NCBI RefSeq assembly: GCF_000315625.1
Contig: NW_005434650.1
Span: forward strand, 162,158 to 226,157
Reading direction: 5' to 3'
DNA from: Guillardia theta CCMP2712
Lineage: Eukaryota; Cryptophyceae; Pyrenomonadales; Geminigeraceae
DNA length: 64,000 nt
Both the position numbers and the translations under genes were made by a program. The notes under the pieces were generated by a model. That model saw only the letters and a list, made by a program, of their open reading frames with translations. It ran no database searches and was not told the DNA's origin. Shown in pieces: positions 34,482 through 46,329 of this stretch (position 1 is its first letter; every line of letters begins with the position of its first letter).

Positions 34482-36686
34482 ATGAAAGGAAGACGAAAGA
34501 ACCTATCATTATCAAAGGAGCAACATATTGTCTGTACACCTTCACCTGAATTCCTCAACGTGGGTGAAGGACATGAAAGGTGTGAGAACATCGACGCGAA
34601 TGTGACGGCAAACGATTCCATGCACAGAAAGAGAGCGCCTCATGTGCCTCATGACCTGCCACCATCCACCACTCTACAAGTGTCGAAAGAAGCAGAGGAC
34701 GGCGTCTGCATCATCTGCGGCAAGGACATGAGCACTTGGTGCCTGAGCGAGCAGGAGCGGCACGTCAATGATTGTGTCGATGAGCGTGCAGGTGAGGAGA
34801 CAAGCGAGTTCCAGTGCATGACTTGGTGTACAGGAACAAGTGCAGAGGTCAGATGCATGATCTGCAATGCAAACTTGTCACTTGTAGACGAAGATGAAAG
34901 GACAAAACATGTCAACGACTGTTGTGATGTGATGATACAGGTATGAATTGAGACTGGCTCATTTGAAATGACTTTGACCCTAAACCCTAAACCCTAAAAT
35001 GACGCCATTTGTCTCAGGACAGCAACATTACCGCGGGCTTGTCCGCATCTTGCAACGATCACGGGGCAGCAGAAGACTTCAAGGATGTGGGCAGGACAAG
35101 GAGTGATCCTGACGGGCAGTTACAGACACTCTCTGAGAACCCCAACCTGAGGGTGCACGAGGCACTGGAGGCCCTTGGCTTCAGTAAATTTCTCTTCAAG
35201 TTCGCTGATGATGATCAAGCTCTGGTATGTCCTTAATGACCTCACCTCCCTCCCTGCCCTACCCCTCACCCTTCCCTTCGCTCCCCGCGCCCTTGTTCTT
35301 GCATCCTTTCCCCCATCTCCTCCCTTCTAGTCTAGCAGGCCTCTTGCTCGTCATTTCTATGTTGTAGATCTTATGGGAGATGGCAGGTGTCCCTCGAAGA
35401 GGAGCAGATGAAGTCGCGAGGCTTGTCTGTAGGAGCACGAAAGAAGCTTCTGGGCCTGAAGCATCAGATTATGAGCAGGGCAAGGGAGGATGACCGTTGC
35501 GAGGGAGGAGACGAGCGTGCGAGGAAGAAGCGACTTGTATACATCGGTCAGGTTGAACGCAGAGAAGCCGCAAGGGGCAGAGGCGTCCAGCTGACCCTCC
35601 GGGAGGAAGCGAAGCAGCGGGAGCAGGAAGGATGTTCGCAACTTGAGTTAGCGTTGGCGCTATCTGCTTCCTTGCAAGCATTCCATTCAGACATTGAGAG
35701 TGATCTTCGAGCCAAGCGAGAGCTCGCAACTAGTCTGCAAGAAGCATGTCGTGGCGGCGAAGTTGAGGTGTCAAGACTTGAGCTGCGTTGATAGTCACCT
35801 CTCACTCATACTCTAGGTACCATCGGTTCTTCTCCTCTTCTCGTCCCCTTGCCATCTCCCTGCTCAGTGTTTGCTGTCCGAGCTGCCCCCTGCGAGCCGC
35901 TGGGAGGGAAGCAAGACGCACACAAGCGCCAGCAGGAACAGCCTGTGGCGAAGAGCCGCTGCTGATCTCGGCGACATTCGAGACTCCGACAAGTTTCTGA
36001 CCGATGCCTTGATCTCGATTCGTGACTCCAGACAACAAGGATGCACAGACAAGCATGAAGAGAACGACGAGGCGGCAGAGAACGAAGAAGGAAAAGGGGA
36101 AGAGGAAGTGGGCCAGACACAGCATGAGATTCGAGACGGGGAGACAGCAGGGAGCGAAAGGGAAAAGGGGGGAAGAGGGGAGGGGTCAAACTCGGATAGT
36201 CATTCAGAAGGAGGTGACAGAGACAAGGATTCTGACGATCAGGAGCAAGTGTTTCAACATTTGCTTCAGCTTATCGTCGATGATGATGTGACTCCTTCGC
36301 AAGGATCTATAGGGAAACAGCAACAGGAGGTGGAGAAAGCGGAAGGTGGAAGGGGGCAGCATGAAGTGCTCGACGAGGAGGAGGACGAGGAGGACGATGA
36401 GCAAGACAGCGGCTGCGGTGGGATAGAAGAGGCAGTAGCTCTGATCCGGACGAAGCTGCTCACTCTTTCACAACAAGCACGAAGTTCCATTCAGGAGGAA
36501 GTAATCCAAGCAGTGAGCGAGCAGATCGACTCGTATGACCGAGCAAGGAACCAGATCACAGCGCGAACTGAGGAGGCGATAGAAAGGCTTAAGCGGAAGA
36601 TGGCGAAGGAAATCCGACGAGAGGACAGGAGGCACGCGGCTCGATTGAAGGAGTCAGTTTGCTCTTGTTTACAGCTGTTTGATTGA
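34482..36686 (+). CDS. UBZ zinc-finger, SAM-domain, coiled-coil protein
   Basis: Exon 1 (34482-34940) encodes two small zinc fingers of the UBZ type: CIICGKDMSTWCLSEQERHV with NDC, and CMICNANLSLVDEDERTKHV with NDCC. Both follow C-x2-C-x(n)-H-x3-C, the ubiquitin-binding UBZ4/Rad18 pattern. Exon 2 (from 35019) leads to EALEALGFSKFLFKFADDDQ. It splices at 35225 to 35388 to give SLEEEQMKSRGLSVGARKKL, completing a SAM domain (protein or RNA interaction). Then follow a Lys/Arg-rich coiled coil, a long acidic disordered stretch (36050-36420) and a final helical segment (IQEEVIQAVSEQIDSYDRAR). A SAM plus ubiquitin-binding finger suggests a ubiquitin-signalling scaffold; this is inference. The C-terminus may extend by one short exon near 36750. 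Confidence 0.7.
34975..35000 (+). repeat. Interstitial telomere-type repeat (CCCTAAA)
   Basis: Three adjacent CCCTAAA units (GACCCTAAACCCTAAACC...), the reverse complement of the plant/algal telomere unit TTTAGGG, inside the first intron of the UBZ-SAM gene. Confidence 0.85.
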
Positions 36687-36857
36687 CATACACGAGACTT
36701 CATCGCTGAGACCTCGCGTGCTTCGCTGAGTTGACGATCTGCCGCAGCGAATCTTTTATGGCGGCGCCGTGACGCCTCAACCCCATCATCTGCCGCTGCA
36801 CACACGGGCACTGCATCCTCAACTAGAACAAGGTCAGGCAATGTCGCTTGAGTCGCT

Positions 36858-39067
36858 TCAAGCTGGACCGACCTGAGTCGTAGAGGACTGCTTGGCACAG
36901 CTGCAGTCTTCCTTCATGGCCTCGGCGATGGCCGCAGCGATAAGCGGCTCGAACTCACCAGGAGTGTAAGCAAGAGGAGCTCTTGCCTCCTGGTGCACCC
37001 CAGGAGCAGGAGCGCCTGGGGGCGCCGGCACCTGCAAGAAATGAGGGGCAGCTTCGGCCAAGTCAGCCGCCTCACCGGAAGAGGAGGAGAGGGTGGCATG
37101 ATCGGATAGACCGGAGGGCTGGGAGGTCCCGGCATTCCTGCCTGACCCGGCACTCCAGGCTGTGATGCGGTCAAGACGAGATGCGGAAGAAGAGAAGAGA
37201 AGCGTACCTCTCCATCCTCCCCCTTGGGACCCTTGTCACCCATCGGGCCCATGAAGCCAGGGAGTCCATCCATGCCTGGCCTTCCCTGCTGTCCTGGGGG
37301 TCCTGGAGGTCCCCTGCGCCCCATCGCTCCGTTCATTCCTGCTGGTCCTGGTGCACCTGGTCGTCCCTGCTGGCCCGGGGGACCTTCGGGACCGGGCGCT
37401 CCTTCCTCTCCCATCTGACCATCCCGTCCATCTTTGCCTTCCAGGCCTGGAGGAGGGTGAGAACTGAATCGCCAGACAAGCAGGTTGATGACCTGCAGGT
37501 CCTGGAGGCCCTCGTGGTCCGTTCATTCCTTCCTTGCCAGGGGTGCCAGGAGGTCCAGGCAGACCGGGGGGGCCCGTGGGGCCAGGATCACCTTGCTCAC
37601 CCACGTTGCCCTCAACGCCCGGAGGTCCATCGAGACCATCTTGCTGTTACACAAGACAAGTCAAACGAGTGCTGCTACGAGGACAGCTCTACCCCTGCTT
37701 CACCCGGACGCCCTTGAGGACCGGGGGGGCCAGGCATACCCGGAGGCCCATTCTTGCCCGGAACGCCATCGTAGCCGTCTCTTCCCTCCTGTCCCGGCGG
37801 ACCCGGCGGACCCACTTCTCCGGGCAAACCTCTCGCTCCTTGTTCCCCCTGGGCAAGTTCGTTCAGTGACGAAACGGGCAGGGCAAATGCTTACGGGAGG
37901 CCCCGTTCTTCCCTTAGGCCCAGGATGCTCAAGGACGTGATTGATGTGCTCTTGCAACAAATTTTCATCAGCGATCAACTTGGCCACGGCATCGGACATT
38001 CCAGCTACACTGTTGGAGGATTACCCAATCGTTTGCAACAAGGAGAGCACCACCCACCGGTTGCGTATCCGCACATAGTTAGACAAGTCCAACCGTTCGC
38101 CGCCACCTGCTTCTAGTCGTCGAATCTTGTTCGCCAAGGCATCAGACCTCTGAATAAGAGACTGCTCTCTTCGTCATTGACGCAACAAGGATGAGCAGCT
38201 GCCAACCTGAAGCCGCTCCCTGTAGCTCTGTTTGGTTGCTAAGACCTGCGCCATTTCAGACTTGCTCCTTCTTATAGCTCTTTCAACCTTCTCTTCCCAC
38301 AATTTTCGTTCATCTGCCAGTCTTTCATCAACTCGTTTCCTTTCTGCGTTGAGTCGAACCTGCAAATAGCTCTCAGAATCGTGAGCATCTCCAACAATCT
38401 CAAAAGAGACCTGAAGATCCTGTTCCGTGTAAACAGCATTAGGACATGCAACACCACTACCCTTGGCGCAAGGGTTGATGATGGTTTCGTCTTTCGTCTC
38501 GGGCTTTGGGAAGACAATCTTGGCGTTCACTTGAACAGGATTCACTGAGTTCCCTGGCCCCACTATGTTGGGAAGGGTGAACTGTGTTGAGCCCTCCCAA
38601 GATCTATCCTGCGGACCTTGGCTCTGCTTCCACACAACGGGCATGGAGGCCTGTGGTTGTATGAAGGAATTGATAAAACTGCCTGCGACTTTCTGCGCGA
38701 TCTGAACTCCTTCGCGGGTGTCAGGGTTCCCTGCGAATGGCGAAGAGACGGGGACAGCCAGAGGCTGATAGTTTCCCTCCATGCCTGTTGAGATCCTCAC
38801 TTTCTCGCTGCCATCATTCCCCTCCTTTTCCCCGCAGTTCTTGCAGTCAGCTGGTCCCGTCGCCTTGCCATCCACCCCGACTTGAGCAGCTGCTGCCTCG
38901 GCTGCTTCTGCCGGCGAGTTTGCAGTCGCAAAGCCGTCAATGGTGATGGGGGCGAGGAGAGAGGAGGGCGAGACGGAGGGAGGTGAGACCTGAGACATCA
39001 CCAGCAGAAGCAGCATGACGCTTGCTGCCGCTACCCACCGCCCTCCCACCATTGAGCGAAGGGGCAT
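36858..39067 (-). CDS. Secreted collagen-like protein
   Basis: Exon 1 (39067 to about 38210) starts [20 protein letters not shown], a signal peptide or anchor ending near PSSLLAP. A globular region of about 200 residues follows ([39 protein letters not shown]), with a few cysteines. A coiled coil comes next ([52 protein letters not shown]). Collagen triplets are then spread over several exons from about 37930 to 37110, for example [29 protein letters not shown] and [19 protein letters not shown]. The C-terminus is Pro/Ala-rich, then acidic with a cysteine pair (KEDCSCAKQ). The layout of globular head, trimerising coil and triple helix is that of a secreted fibril- or sheath-forming protein. 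It converges with the UBZ-SAM gene. No close relation to the membrane collagen at 23.6 kb is evident outside the triplets. Confidence 0.8.
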
Positions 39068-39138
39068 AAACCGTTACGACAGGTATTTCCGTTACTTGCT
39101 AAAGATTTGCGGAGGGCTGCCTCAGAGCATTGGGAGTC

Positions 39139-42100
39139 ATGGAGGGGAGCATGGAGGCGAGTGCGATCCAATGGATCAACACGTTCGAAGACAAGGAAGA
39201 GAACAAGGTGAGAGCTGCGAGAGAGAAGAGAGCAAGCCGCGAGAGACGAGACGAGGAGAGGAAGAAAAGGAGGAAGGAGGAAGAGGGGAGGAGAAAGGAA
39301 TGGGGAGGGAGGGGAGGTCCTGCAAGGAGGCAAGGGAAGCGAAGGGTGGATCTCACTGGTCTATCATGCGATAGATTTCCTCCCTAGACCAGCTTTCCGA
39401 TGGACTGATTCTGTGAGTTTTGCTCGATGTACAGGATTTCAACTCATGATGATTGACAGACATGAAGTCCTTCGAGACATTGCTCCCGAAAGCTTCTTGG
39501 AGGAGTCGCTCAAGTTGGATGTTGGTTCCAACGTCATCCTGAAGGTCCTGGGTCTGGCTGGCTTCGAAGCTGACGCTTAGTCTCTTGGAGTAGGCCAACA
39601 ACATCAAGCGACTGCTCAAGGAACTGGATGCTTACTACCGAGAAACTTTTCGACAAGAGATGGACGTGAACAGCATAGATGCTAATGCTGTGGCTCGAGG
39701 AGAAGCTGAAGCGGTGCTGTGAACCTGTCAATTCAAATGGTTGATTTAAGGGTGCAGATCATGAAATTGGTTGAACTTGTGTTGGGTTGTGCTGTGCAGT
39801 GTGAGAAGAGACAAAGGTATGATAATATGAATTTAGTCTATCATGACAACGAAATCAGATACATCGAGCGATTGATGAACGATCTCGATAAATCGTCTCA
39901 AGCAAACATCATGATTCTTACTCAGGTCCCTCTACCTCTACCTCTACCTCTACCTCTACCTCTCCCTCTCCCTCTACCTCTACCTCTACCTCTACCTCTA
40001 CAACTACCTGTACCAATACCGGGAAGTCTACCCGTTCCTATGTTTGACGATACCAAGGAGGTGCTTTGACAACCTTGTGGTACTTGGTGGGTCTTTGACA
40101 TCCTGCAAAGACGATGAAGGAGTTCGTTGGAAAGGCATCCTCCAAAGAAGACAATAATGACGAGGTAATGGATCATAGGCCATGCTATATCCATCCCCTT
40201 TCTTTCTCGTCTCGTCTCGTCTCCTCTCCTCTAATCTGCTCTGCCCTCTCCACTCCCCCTCTCTCCTCTCCTCTCTTCTCCTCTCCTCTCCCCTCCTCCT
40301 CTTCTATTTCTCGCTCATTTCTCTTTCAGCCCGTGGAGAGCACAGACCAGAATCGCTTCCGTCGTCTCGCGCATGGCGCTGGGGTACTAGTGCAGGATCT
40401 CGTCCTTCCGCCTCTCATCCTTCCCTCCAGTACGTCCATGGAGGTATCGTGGTTGGCACTGCCGAAAACTCCGGCCCCGACAGGTCTGCTGAGCATGTTT
40501 CCCCTCCCTGACTGTGCATGTCTGCTCTTCTTTCCTCTCCCTCCTTCTCCTGCCAACTGTGCTCATGCTTGTTAACAGATACGGGCANNNNNNNNNNNNN
40601 NNNNNNNNNNNNNNNNNNNNNNNNNNNNNNNNNNNNNNNNNNNNNNNNNNNNNNNNNNNNNNNNNNNNNNNNNNNNNNNNNNNNNNNNNNNNNNNNNNNN
40701 NNNNNNNNNNNNNNNNNNNNNNNNNNNNNNNNNNNNNNNNNNNNNNNNNNNNNNNNNNNNNNNNNNNNNNNNNNNNNNNNNNNNNNNNNNNNNNNNNNNN
40801 NNNNNNCCCCGCCCCCCCCTTTCCATCTAACCCCCGCCCCTCCCCTCCCTCTCTCTCCCCCCCCTCCCTGAATGCACTCCCTCCCTCCCTCCCTCCCTCC
40901 CTCCTTCCCTCCCTCCCTCCCTCCCTCCCTCCCTCCCTCCCTCCCTCCCTTCCCTGCTCACTATCGACAAGGTCAAGTATGCAAACCTGGAGTTGGAGCA
41001 TCAGGATGCCCTCATGCAGCTCCGGTCAGCTCGATCCGAGCTGGAGCGCGTCAAGGTTGGCATTCGCATTCGGTAAGGCAGGGGATGAGGAATGGAACAG
41101 GCGGAGAGAGACATGGCGCTAAATGCCGACGACGCGGAGGAAGGAGTGACTGCGTCTAGTCTAGGAGGTAGAAGAGCGCGAGTGAAGCAACGGGCTGACA
41201 ATGGACAGGAGGAGACGCGGAGATGAGACGAGCGATCGCAAGGCTCTCCATGTGACATCATGCATTCCATCCATGCACGCCTCACAACCTTCAGGGAGAA
41301 TCGGCAGCTGCGAGTTGGGATGATGGCAGGGGATCTGAGCGGGGGGGGGGAGGCAGCCAAGGTGTCTGACTGAAAGTTGGTGCTGGGATGACGTTGACGA
41401 TGCAGAGAGAAGCTGAGGTGAAGGTCTGCAGAGAGACCATCCAGCGACTTGAACAGGACAAGGCAACTTTACAGGATGAGGTAGCGACTCTAAAGGCGCA
41501 TGCCGGAGTGAAGGTGAGAAAGGAGGAGAAGACAAGGCTGACAGCAGAACCTGATGCTTTTCAGGCCGACATGAGGGATCAGCTCGAGCTGGAGGTGCAG
41601 AGGTAATTCGAGGGCATGTGTGCTTGAGAGTCACGCCTGGTCAGACTGAGATCGGAGCATTTGGAGTCGCTTGCGAGCAACGAGAAGATGGGGGAGGAGA
41701 TAGCAAGGTGAGAAAACTGATTTCCTCCTTCCCCCTCCCTCCCTCCCTGCCTCCCTCCCTCCCTCCCTCCCTCCCTCCCTCCCTCCCTCCCTCCCTCCCT
41801 CCCTCCCTCCTCCTCCCTCCCTCCCTCCCTCCCTCCCTCCCTCCCTCCCTCCCTCCCTTCCCCCTCTCCCCCCTCCTTCCTTCCATGACTTGTCTTGTGC
41901 TGCAGACACGTGGAAGAAAAGAACGCGCTAGTCAGCAGCAAGAAGAACCTGTCGGATGAGAACATGACGTTAGCGAGGAAGGCAAGACAAGTCTCTCGCT
42001 CGTCTCTCCTCAGCCTCGTGTAGATCTTCGAAGCCGAGAAGTTGACGTGGGAAGCTGAGCAGCGAGCGCGAGCCATAGAAGACAAGGTGATCGAGACCTG

Positions 42101-42868
42101 TGGCGGGAAGAGCAATGACGAGACTTTGAAGGCGAATTCAAATGCAGGAGAAAGATTTTACCAGGTACAACTTTCTCTTGCTACAAGCTCCTCCCCTTCT
42201 CCTCTCATCTGTTGCTGGTAGAACTGCGATGACCTTCTGCTGGCGGAGAATCAGCAGCTCAAAGCAGATCTATCGGACAAGAGGAGGTTGCTAGCACGAA
42301 AGGTGAGCAGTGGGCAGTGATGAAACCGTCTGAACTCCTTGAAGGATGAAGAGTTGGCGGAGACAAAGAGAATGAAGAACGAGCTTCAACTTGCTGCTGC
42401 TGACAGGTACTAAAAGCCACTCTCCTCCTGCTTCCTTCTGCTTTCCTTCTCTTCGGCTGATATTTTTTCCTCGTCAGTTCTCAAGCTGCAGTCTTGCAGC
42501 AACAAATCAAAGAGATGCAGGTGGCTTCCTCTCCTCCTCCCTCTCACCTTGCCTCTCTCTTGCTGTTCACTGACTTGTCTCATCTCCAGCTCCGCGAAGA
42601 GGAGCAAGCGAAAGCTACGCGACGCAAGATTGCGGCGCAGGTCAGCCTGGCCGCCGGAGCTTGTTGAGCTGAGAGTGAAGGCAGGAGCGGGAGCAGACGC
42701 TGCTGGTGTCGCTCATGTACGACATTGGGATGGAGCTGCACCGGGTGAAGATGCATCAGGTCGGCTGCTGCTGCTCCCCCTCCCTCTGACCCTCTAGCAG
42801 CGCGGAAGCCTCGACAAACCTCCTCTGCTCTCCTGGCTCTCCAGGCGACGACAAGAAGCCGAGCGTGA
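39139..42868 (+). CDS. HOOK-family microtubule adaptor (interrupted by gap)
   Basis: HOOK proteins link dynein to cargo. Exon 1 (ATG 39139) gives ASAIQWINTFEDKEENK. Next come QLSDGLIL, HEVLRDIAPESFLEESLKLD, ANNIKRLLKELDAYYRETF, IMKLVELVLGCAVQCEKRQR and RYIERLMNDLDKSSQANIM. This is the calponin-homology-like HOOK domain and its following helix, in the family order. Coiled-coil exons continue after the gap: YANLELEHQDALMQLRSARS, ETIQRLEQDKATLQDEV and NCDDLLLAENQQLKADL. The penultimate exon has LLVSLMYDIGMELHRVKMHQ, matching the Y-N-M-G-M-x-L motif near the C-terminus of animal HOOKs. The stop is at 42868, or 42909 if the last exon is read in another frame. Exons around 40100-40560 are uncertain, and 219 bp of Ns may hide another. 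Three introns carry microsatellites. Confidence 0.82.
39926..40005 (+). repeat. Hexanucleotide CTACCT tandem repeat
   Basis: About 13 units of CCTCTA/CTACCT with a few CCTCTC variants, immediately after a splice donor in a HOOK intron. Confidence 0.9.
40588..40806. other. Assembly gap (219 Ns)
   Basis: Run of N inside the HOOK gene. The right flank is C-rich and leads into a CCCT repeat, so the gap probably reflects low-complexity sequence. Confidence 1.
40861..40951 (+). repeat. CCCT microsatellite
   Basis: About 20 units of CCCT with one interruption, in the HOOK intron right of the assembly gap. Confidence 0.9.
41735..41871 (+). repeat. CCCT microsatellite
   Basis: About 33 units of CCCT with a few interruptions, in a later HOOK intron. 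Same unit and strand as the repeat at 40861. Confidence 0.9.
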
Positions 42869-42909
42869 GGCTCTCTGACACTGATGGACCCACGCCCGCC
42901 TCAGAATAG

Positions 42910-43281
42910 AGAAATAGACCTGAGGCAGGCCTGAGAGAATAAAATATAGTCAGTTGACTGAAACAATAAGTCAACCACTTCGAACTCCCCGACAAATTGC
43001 AACGGCAGAGAAAGCAAATCAGAGCGAGACTGATGAAGTACATGGTAGACAGACAGGCAGGCAGGCAGGCAGGCAGCCAGGCAGGCAGCCAGGCAGGCAG
43101 CCAGGCAGGCAGCCAGATAGATAGATAGACAGACAGGCAGGCAGGCAGATAGATAGATAGACAGGCAGGCAGGCAGGCAGGCAGGCAGACAGCGACAGAC
43201 CAATCCAGGAATTGGAAATAGTCACAGATTAGAGAAATATGGAGAAGCTTTTGAGTTCTGACATCGACGCAGGCATTTGAG
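42910..43281. other. HOOK 3' flank with GGCA/GATA microsatellites
   Basis: Contains GGCAGGCAGCCA and GATAGATAGACA units in tandem (43043-43192). No gene seen. The kinase gene starts just after it. Confidence 0.7.
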
Positions 43282-45745
43282 ATGTTCTTTCTAAAAAGAA
43301 TCGCTCTTCAAGAAAGGACGAACAAGATCGACCAGTCTTTCTCGGATCCGAGTCAATGTCTTTGTGGAGAGAAGGAGAATTGTACATCTAGTGTAGATGA
43401 GATTCTTGATGCAGCAAAGAGACTTGACCAGCTTTCTTTGAAGTGCAACGAGGCAGATGAAGCAAGTGAGGCAAACTCAACGAGTTGTGGCGACAGTCTG
43501 AATGAAGAAGCTCAACACGGCAAGGAAGATTCCTGCAAAGTGATTGAGAAGACGATCAGATCTGACGCGTCCTGACGTTGACGGCAGGGCGAGGAGAGCG
43601 CCGACAGCATTGAGGACTCGAGTCTGTGTCGGGAGCTGGACGACTCTCCTCCCACCTCTGTTGGTGAGGCCAAGTCACGGGTTGAGGATGCCTTGAGAGA
43701 GCTGATGGAAGAGGTCGAGGTGACTCAGAGCTGGGCAGCGTCTGAGGCTTGAGCAGGGGATTCCTTTCGTCCACCACGAGAGCATTAAGTGGGGCAAGCA
43801 GCTGGGGAAAGGCGCTTTTGGAACCGTCAAGCTCGCCTCGTGTGTTCTCTTCGGTCAGATTGAGAATGCCGCAATCAAAACCATCACGGCAAGCGACAGA
43901 GAATTCAACGAACGACTTAAGAGCTTCAAAGCCGAAGCGGTTTCAATTCGAATTCCTCTTGATCCTCCTCTCCCAATTCCTCCTCCTCCTTCTCCTCCTC
44001 TTCCTCCTCTTCCTCAATATTCTTCTTCACCATCTCCATGATTATGATCTTCTTCTTCATCATCATCATCCTGAGCTGCTGCTGCTGCTGCTGCTGCATT
44101 CTGATTTCTTCATCCTGCTGCTTTCCCAACATTGCCGCTCCTGCTTCTGTCGTTTCTGCTCCCTTTTTCTCCTCTCCTTTCTCTCCTTACGTGGCTCATT
44201 TTTCAGCTGATAAGCTGGAGAGCCTGCGCAAAGAAACGAACCAACTCGCAACTCAGGTTGCCAGATGGGAGGTGGAGAAGATGATGACTGGACGGCAGGT
44301 CAAGAGTTTGCAACATTTACGCAATCTCCTATCATGTCGTTCATGAAGACGTTGGACCCTCCGCTCACCTTCATCTTCTCATTGAGCACATTCCGGGAAG
44401 TATCGACCTGCACAAAGAGATTTCGGGTGGGCCCTGAGCCCTTGACTCCTCCATCTCCTCCATCGCCCCTCTCCTCCTCTCTCCTCGTGCTCTCTCACCT
44501 TCTCGCAGGCTCAAAGTCATGGTCTAACTTGCGTTGCGATGGCAAAGACACCGGCAGGAGGCTCCGATCTCGCTACGTGACCATCGACGAAGACGGCGAC
44601 GTGTTTGCGTATGTCATGCCGCGAGCGAGGAAACTTCACTTTGCGGTCGAACTCAGCTGGGGGCTAGCAGAGCTGAGAAGAGCAGACATTGTGCATTGTG
44701 ACGTGAAGCCAAGCAACGCACTGCTGCAGGAGAAGAGAAGGGGAAAGAGCCCGGGAGTCATTCTGATCGACTTTGGGGAAGCAAACTTCTCAGAGCAGGC
44801 GAAAGACTGGAACGCAGGAACTCCAGGTGAACGCAGACGATAAGGAAAGAGAGGAGAGGAAAAAGAAAAACAAAGAGAGGGAGGGGAAGGAGAAGTGAGT
44901 TGATCACAGGGTATCAAGCACCAGAGGTGGAGGAGGAAGGAGCTTCATTCGCCTCTGACGTCTACTCCCTTGGCGTCTCGCTCATCGAGTTGTGGACTGG
45001 CGACGTCTGGCAAGGAGCTGAGACGAGGTGAAGGCACAGAAGGAGGAGAAGAAGTCTGAGAGAAACGCAGGGGAGAAGGAGAGCCAGGGATGCGACGAGA
45101 GATCCTCGACGCCCTCAAGAGAGTTCAAGCAGCAGATCCACAGGTACCCATTTCCCGCCCTCCTCTCTTCGGTCTTATCTGCTCTCTTCTCCTTTAGACC
45201 GCTGCCTCCCTTTTCCTCCCCATCTTCGTTTTCTCCTTCAGCTGTTTTCCTTCTCCTCTTTCAACAAGTTTGTTTCAGGTCGCCAAAATTTTGCGTCGAT
45301 GCATTTCGAAGGATCCCAACAAGCGCCCAAGTGCGCGACGGCTGGGAAGGTGAGGAGGGAGAGCGACTCAGACAAGGCTGACGTGAAGTAGCATGTTCCA
45401 CCGCCTACAGTACAAGAGGAAGTTGGAGCGGCTGATGTTTCCATACAAGAAGCCTTAGGCTCTCTCACTAACGCACGCAAACTCACCGATGCCCTCCTGC
45501 AGCTTCTTCGTGTGCTGGTAGGAGCTGTCTTGCTTGCTTCAGAAAGCATCTACGTGGTTGTAATGAACCATCTCCTCCTTGAATTCACCGCGTCTCTCCT
45601 CCAGCAATCGTCACACGAAGCCTCGACCATCCATCCTATACCGTTAATTCAACGATATAGCAGCGCATCGAGTGAGGGCGGCAGTGAAGTCGGGACCGCC
45701 AGAGCTCACCAGAGTCTGAAGAGAATTGGTGAGCTGAGGAGATGA
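43282..45745 (+). CDS. Ser/Thr protein kinase
   Basis: Exon 1 (ATG 43282) and exon 2 give an acidic N-terminal region (DEILDAAKRLDQLSLKCNEA, VEDALRELMEEVEVTQSWAA). The kinase domain starts about 43760: ESIKWGKQLGKGAFGTVKLA (Gly-rich loop) and NAAIKTI (ATP-binding Lys). A helix exon follows (ADKLESLRKETNQLATQ), then HVVHEDVGPSAHLHLLIEHI (hinge), ADIVHCDVKPSNALLQE (catalytic loop, with HCD for HRD), VILIDFGEANFSEQ (DFG), YQAPEVEEEGASFASDVYSL and VAKILRRCISKDPNKRPSAR. All catalytic residues are present; Arg of HRD is Cys, which suggests activation-loop phosphorylation is not required. Two 3' ends are possible. One stops at 45459 (FHRLQYKRKLERLMFPYKKP). The other, in a different frame, continues through LTNARKLTDALLQLLRVL to 45745. 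The kinase subfamily is not assigned. Confidence 0.8.
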
Positions 45746-45891
45746 CTAGGGACCCTTGATCTTGTGTTAGGAATTTACAATCCTGTTGATCTAACTTGAC
45801 TCTGAGAACTTGAACCATCTTGCTAACATGTTTTATGCAAGCAAACTTCTCTGTAGAGATCTGCTCCTTCCACTCACAAAGACCCTCTTCC

Positions 45892-45999
45892 ATGGCAGCT
45901 CTGGCTCTTGAATTCCGTGTCCCCTCGCTTGCCGCGGACGGTTCCTACTGGCTTCTGCTTGAGGCACTTTCTGCCTTATGCCTTGAATGGGGCGAGTAA
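45892..45999 (+). pseudogene. Diverged relative of the repeat's end block
   Basis: Open frame of 35 codons from ATG 45892, ending LLLEALSALCLEWGE. Its core GCTTGAGGCACTTTCTGCC resembles the repeat's end block, but it continues into GGGGCGAGTAAAACT instead of CCAGTAAATCC. A second sequence with the same GGCGAGTAAAACT ending lies at 52370-52425. Confidence 0.45.
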
Positions 46000-46141
46000 A
46001 ACTCTATGGTTACATCCGATGATCGTTCTTATCGCCGTAGACGGTCACCCGGGGCAGCAAGAAGGCGAGCTCGGAGCAGCCGCGAACATCCCAGTGGCGT
46101 GAGAGTCGTGCGATGGACGGAAACTGGGCAAACTCTACTGC

Positions 46142-46319
46142 GGTGCTTGCTGCTGGTCCGAGCTCGCCTGCTTCCTCCCGGCATCGGTCGGGTCACGCCG
46201 GTCCTTGGGCATTGCCGCGGCGTCGCCGCCGTCACGGGCGGTGTTGGTCTCGGCAGGAGGTTTAGCTTGTTCCTGCTTTGTTTTGCTTGAGGCACTTTTT
46301 ACCTTCTGCCAGTAAATCC
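46142..46319 (+). mobile_element. Repeat copy, internally deleted
   Basis: Starts GGTGCTTGCTGCTGGTCCG, runs to GTCACGGGCGG at about 46240, then jumps directly to AGGAGGTTTAGCTTGTTCC and the standard end at 46319. Confidence 0.75.
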
Positions 46320-46329
46320 GTAGTTTGTG

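Noticed and set aside
40110-40575. Plus-strand open frame crossing into the assembly gap as a separate gene
   Set aside because: Its middle is a pyrimidine-rich intron stretch. It lies between HOOK exons, so it is treated as intron plus uncertain exon of that gene.
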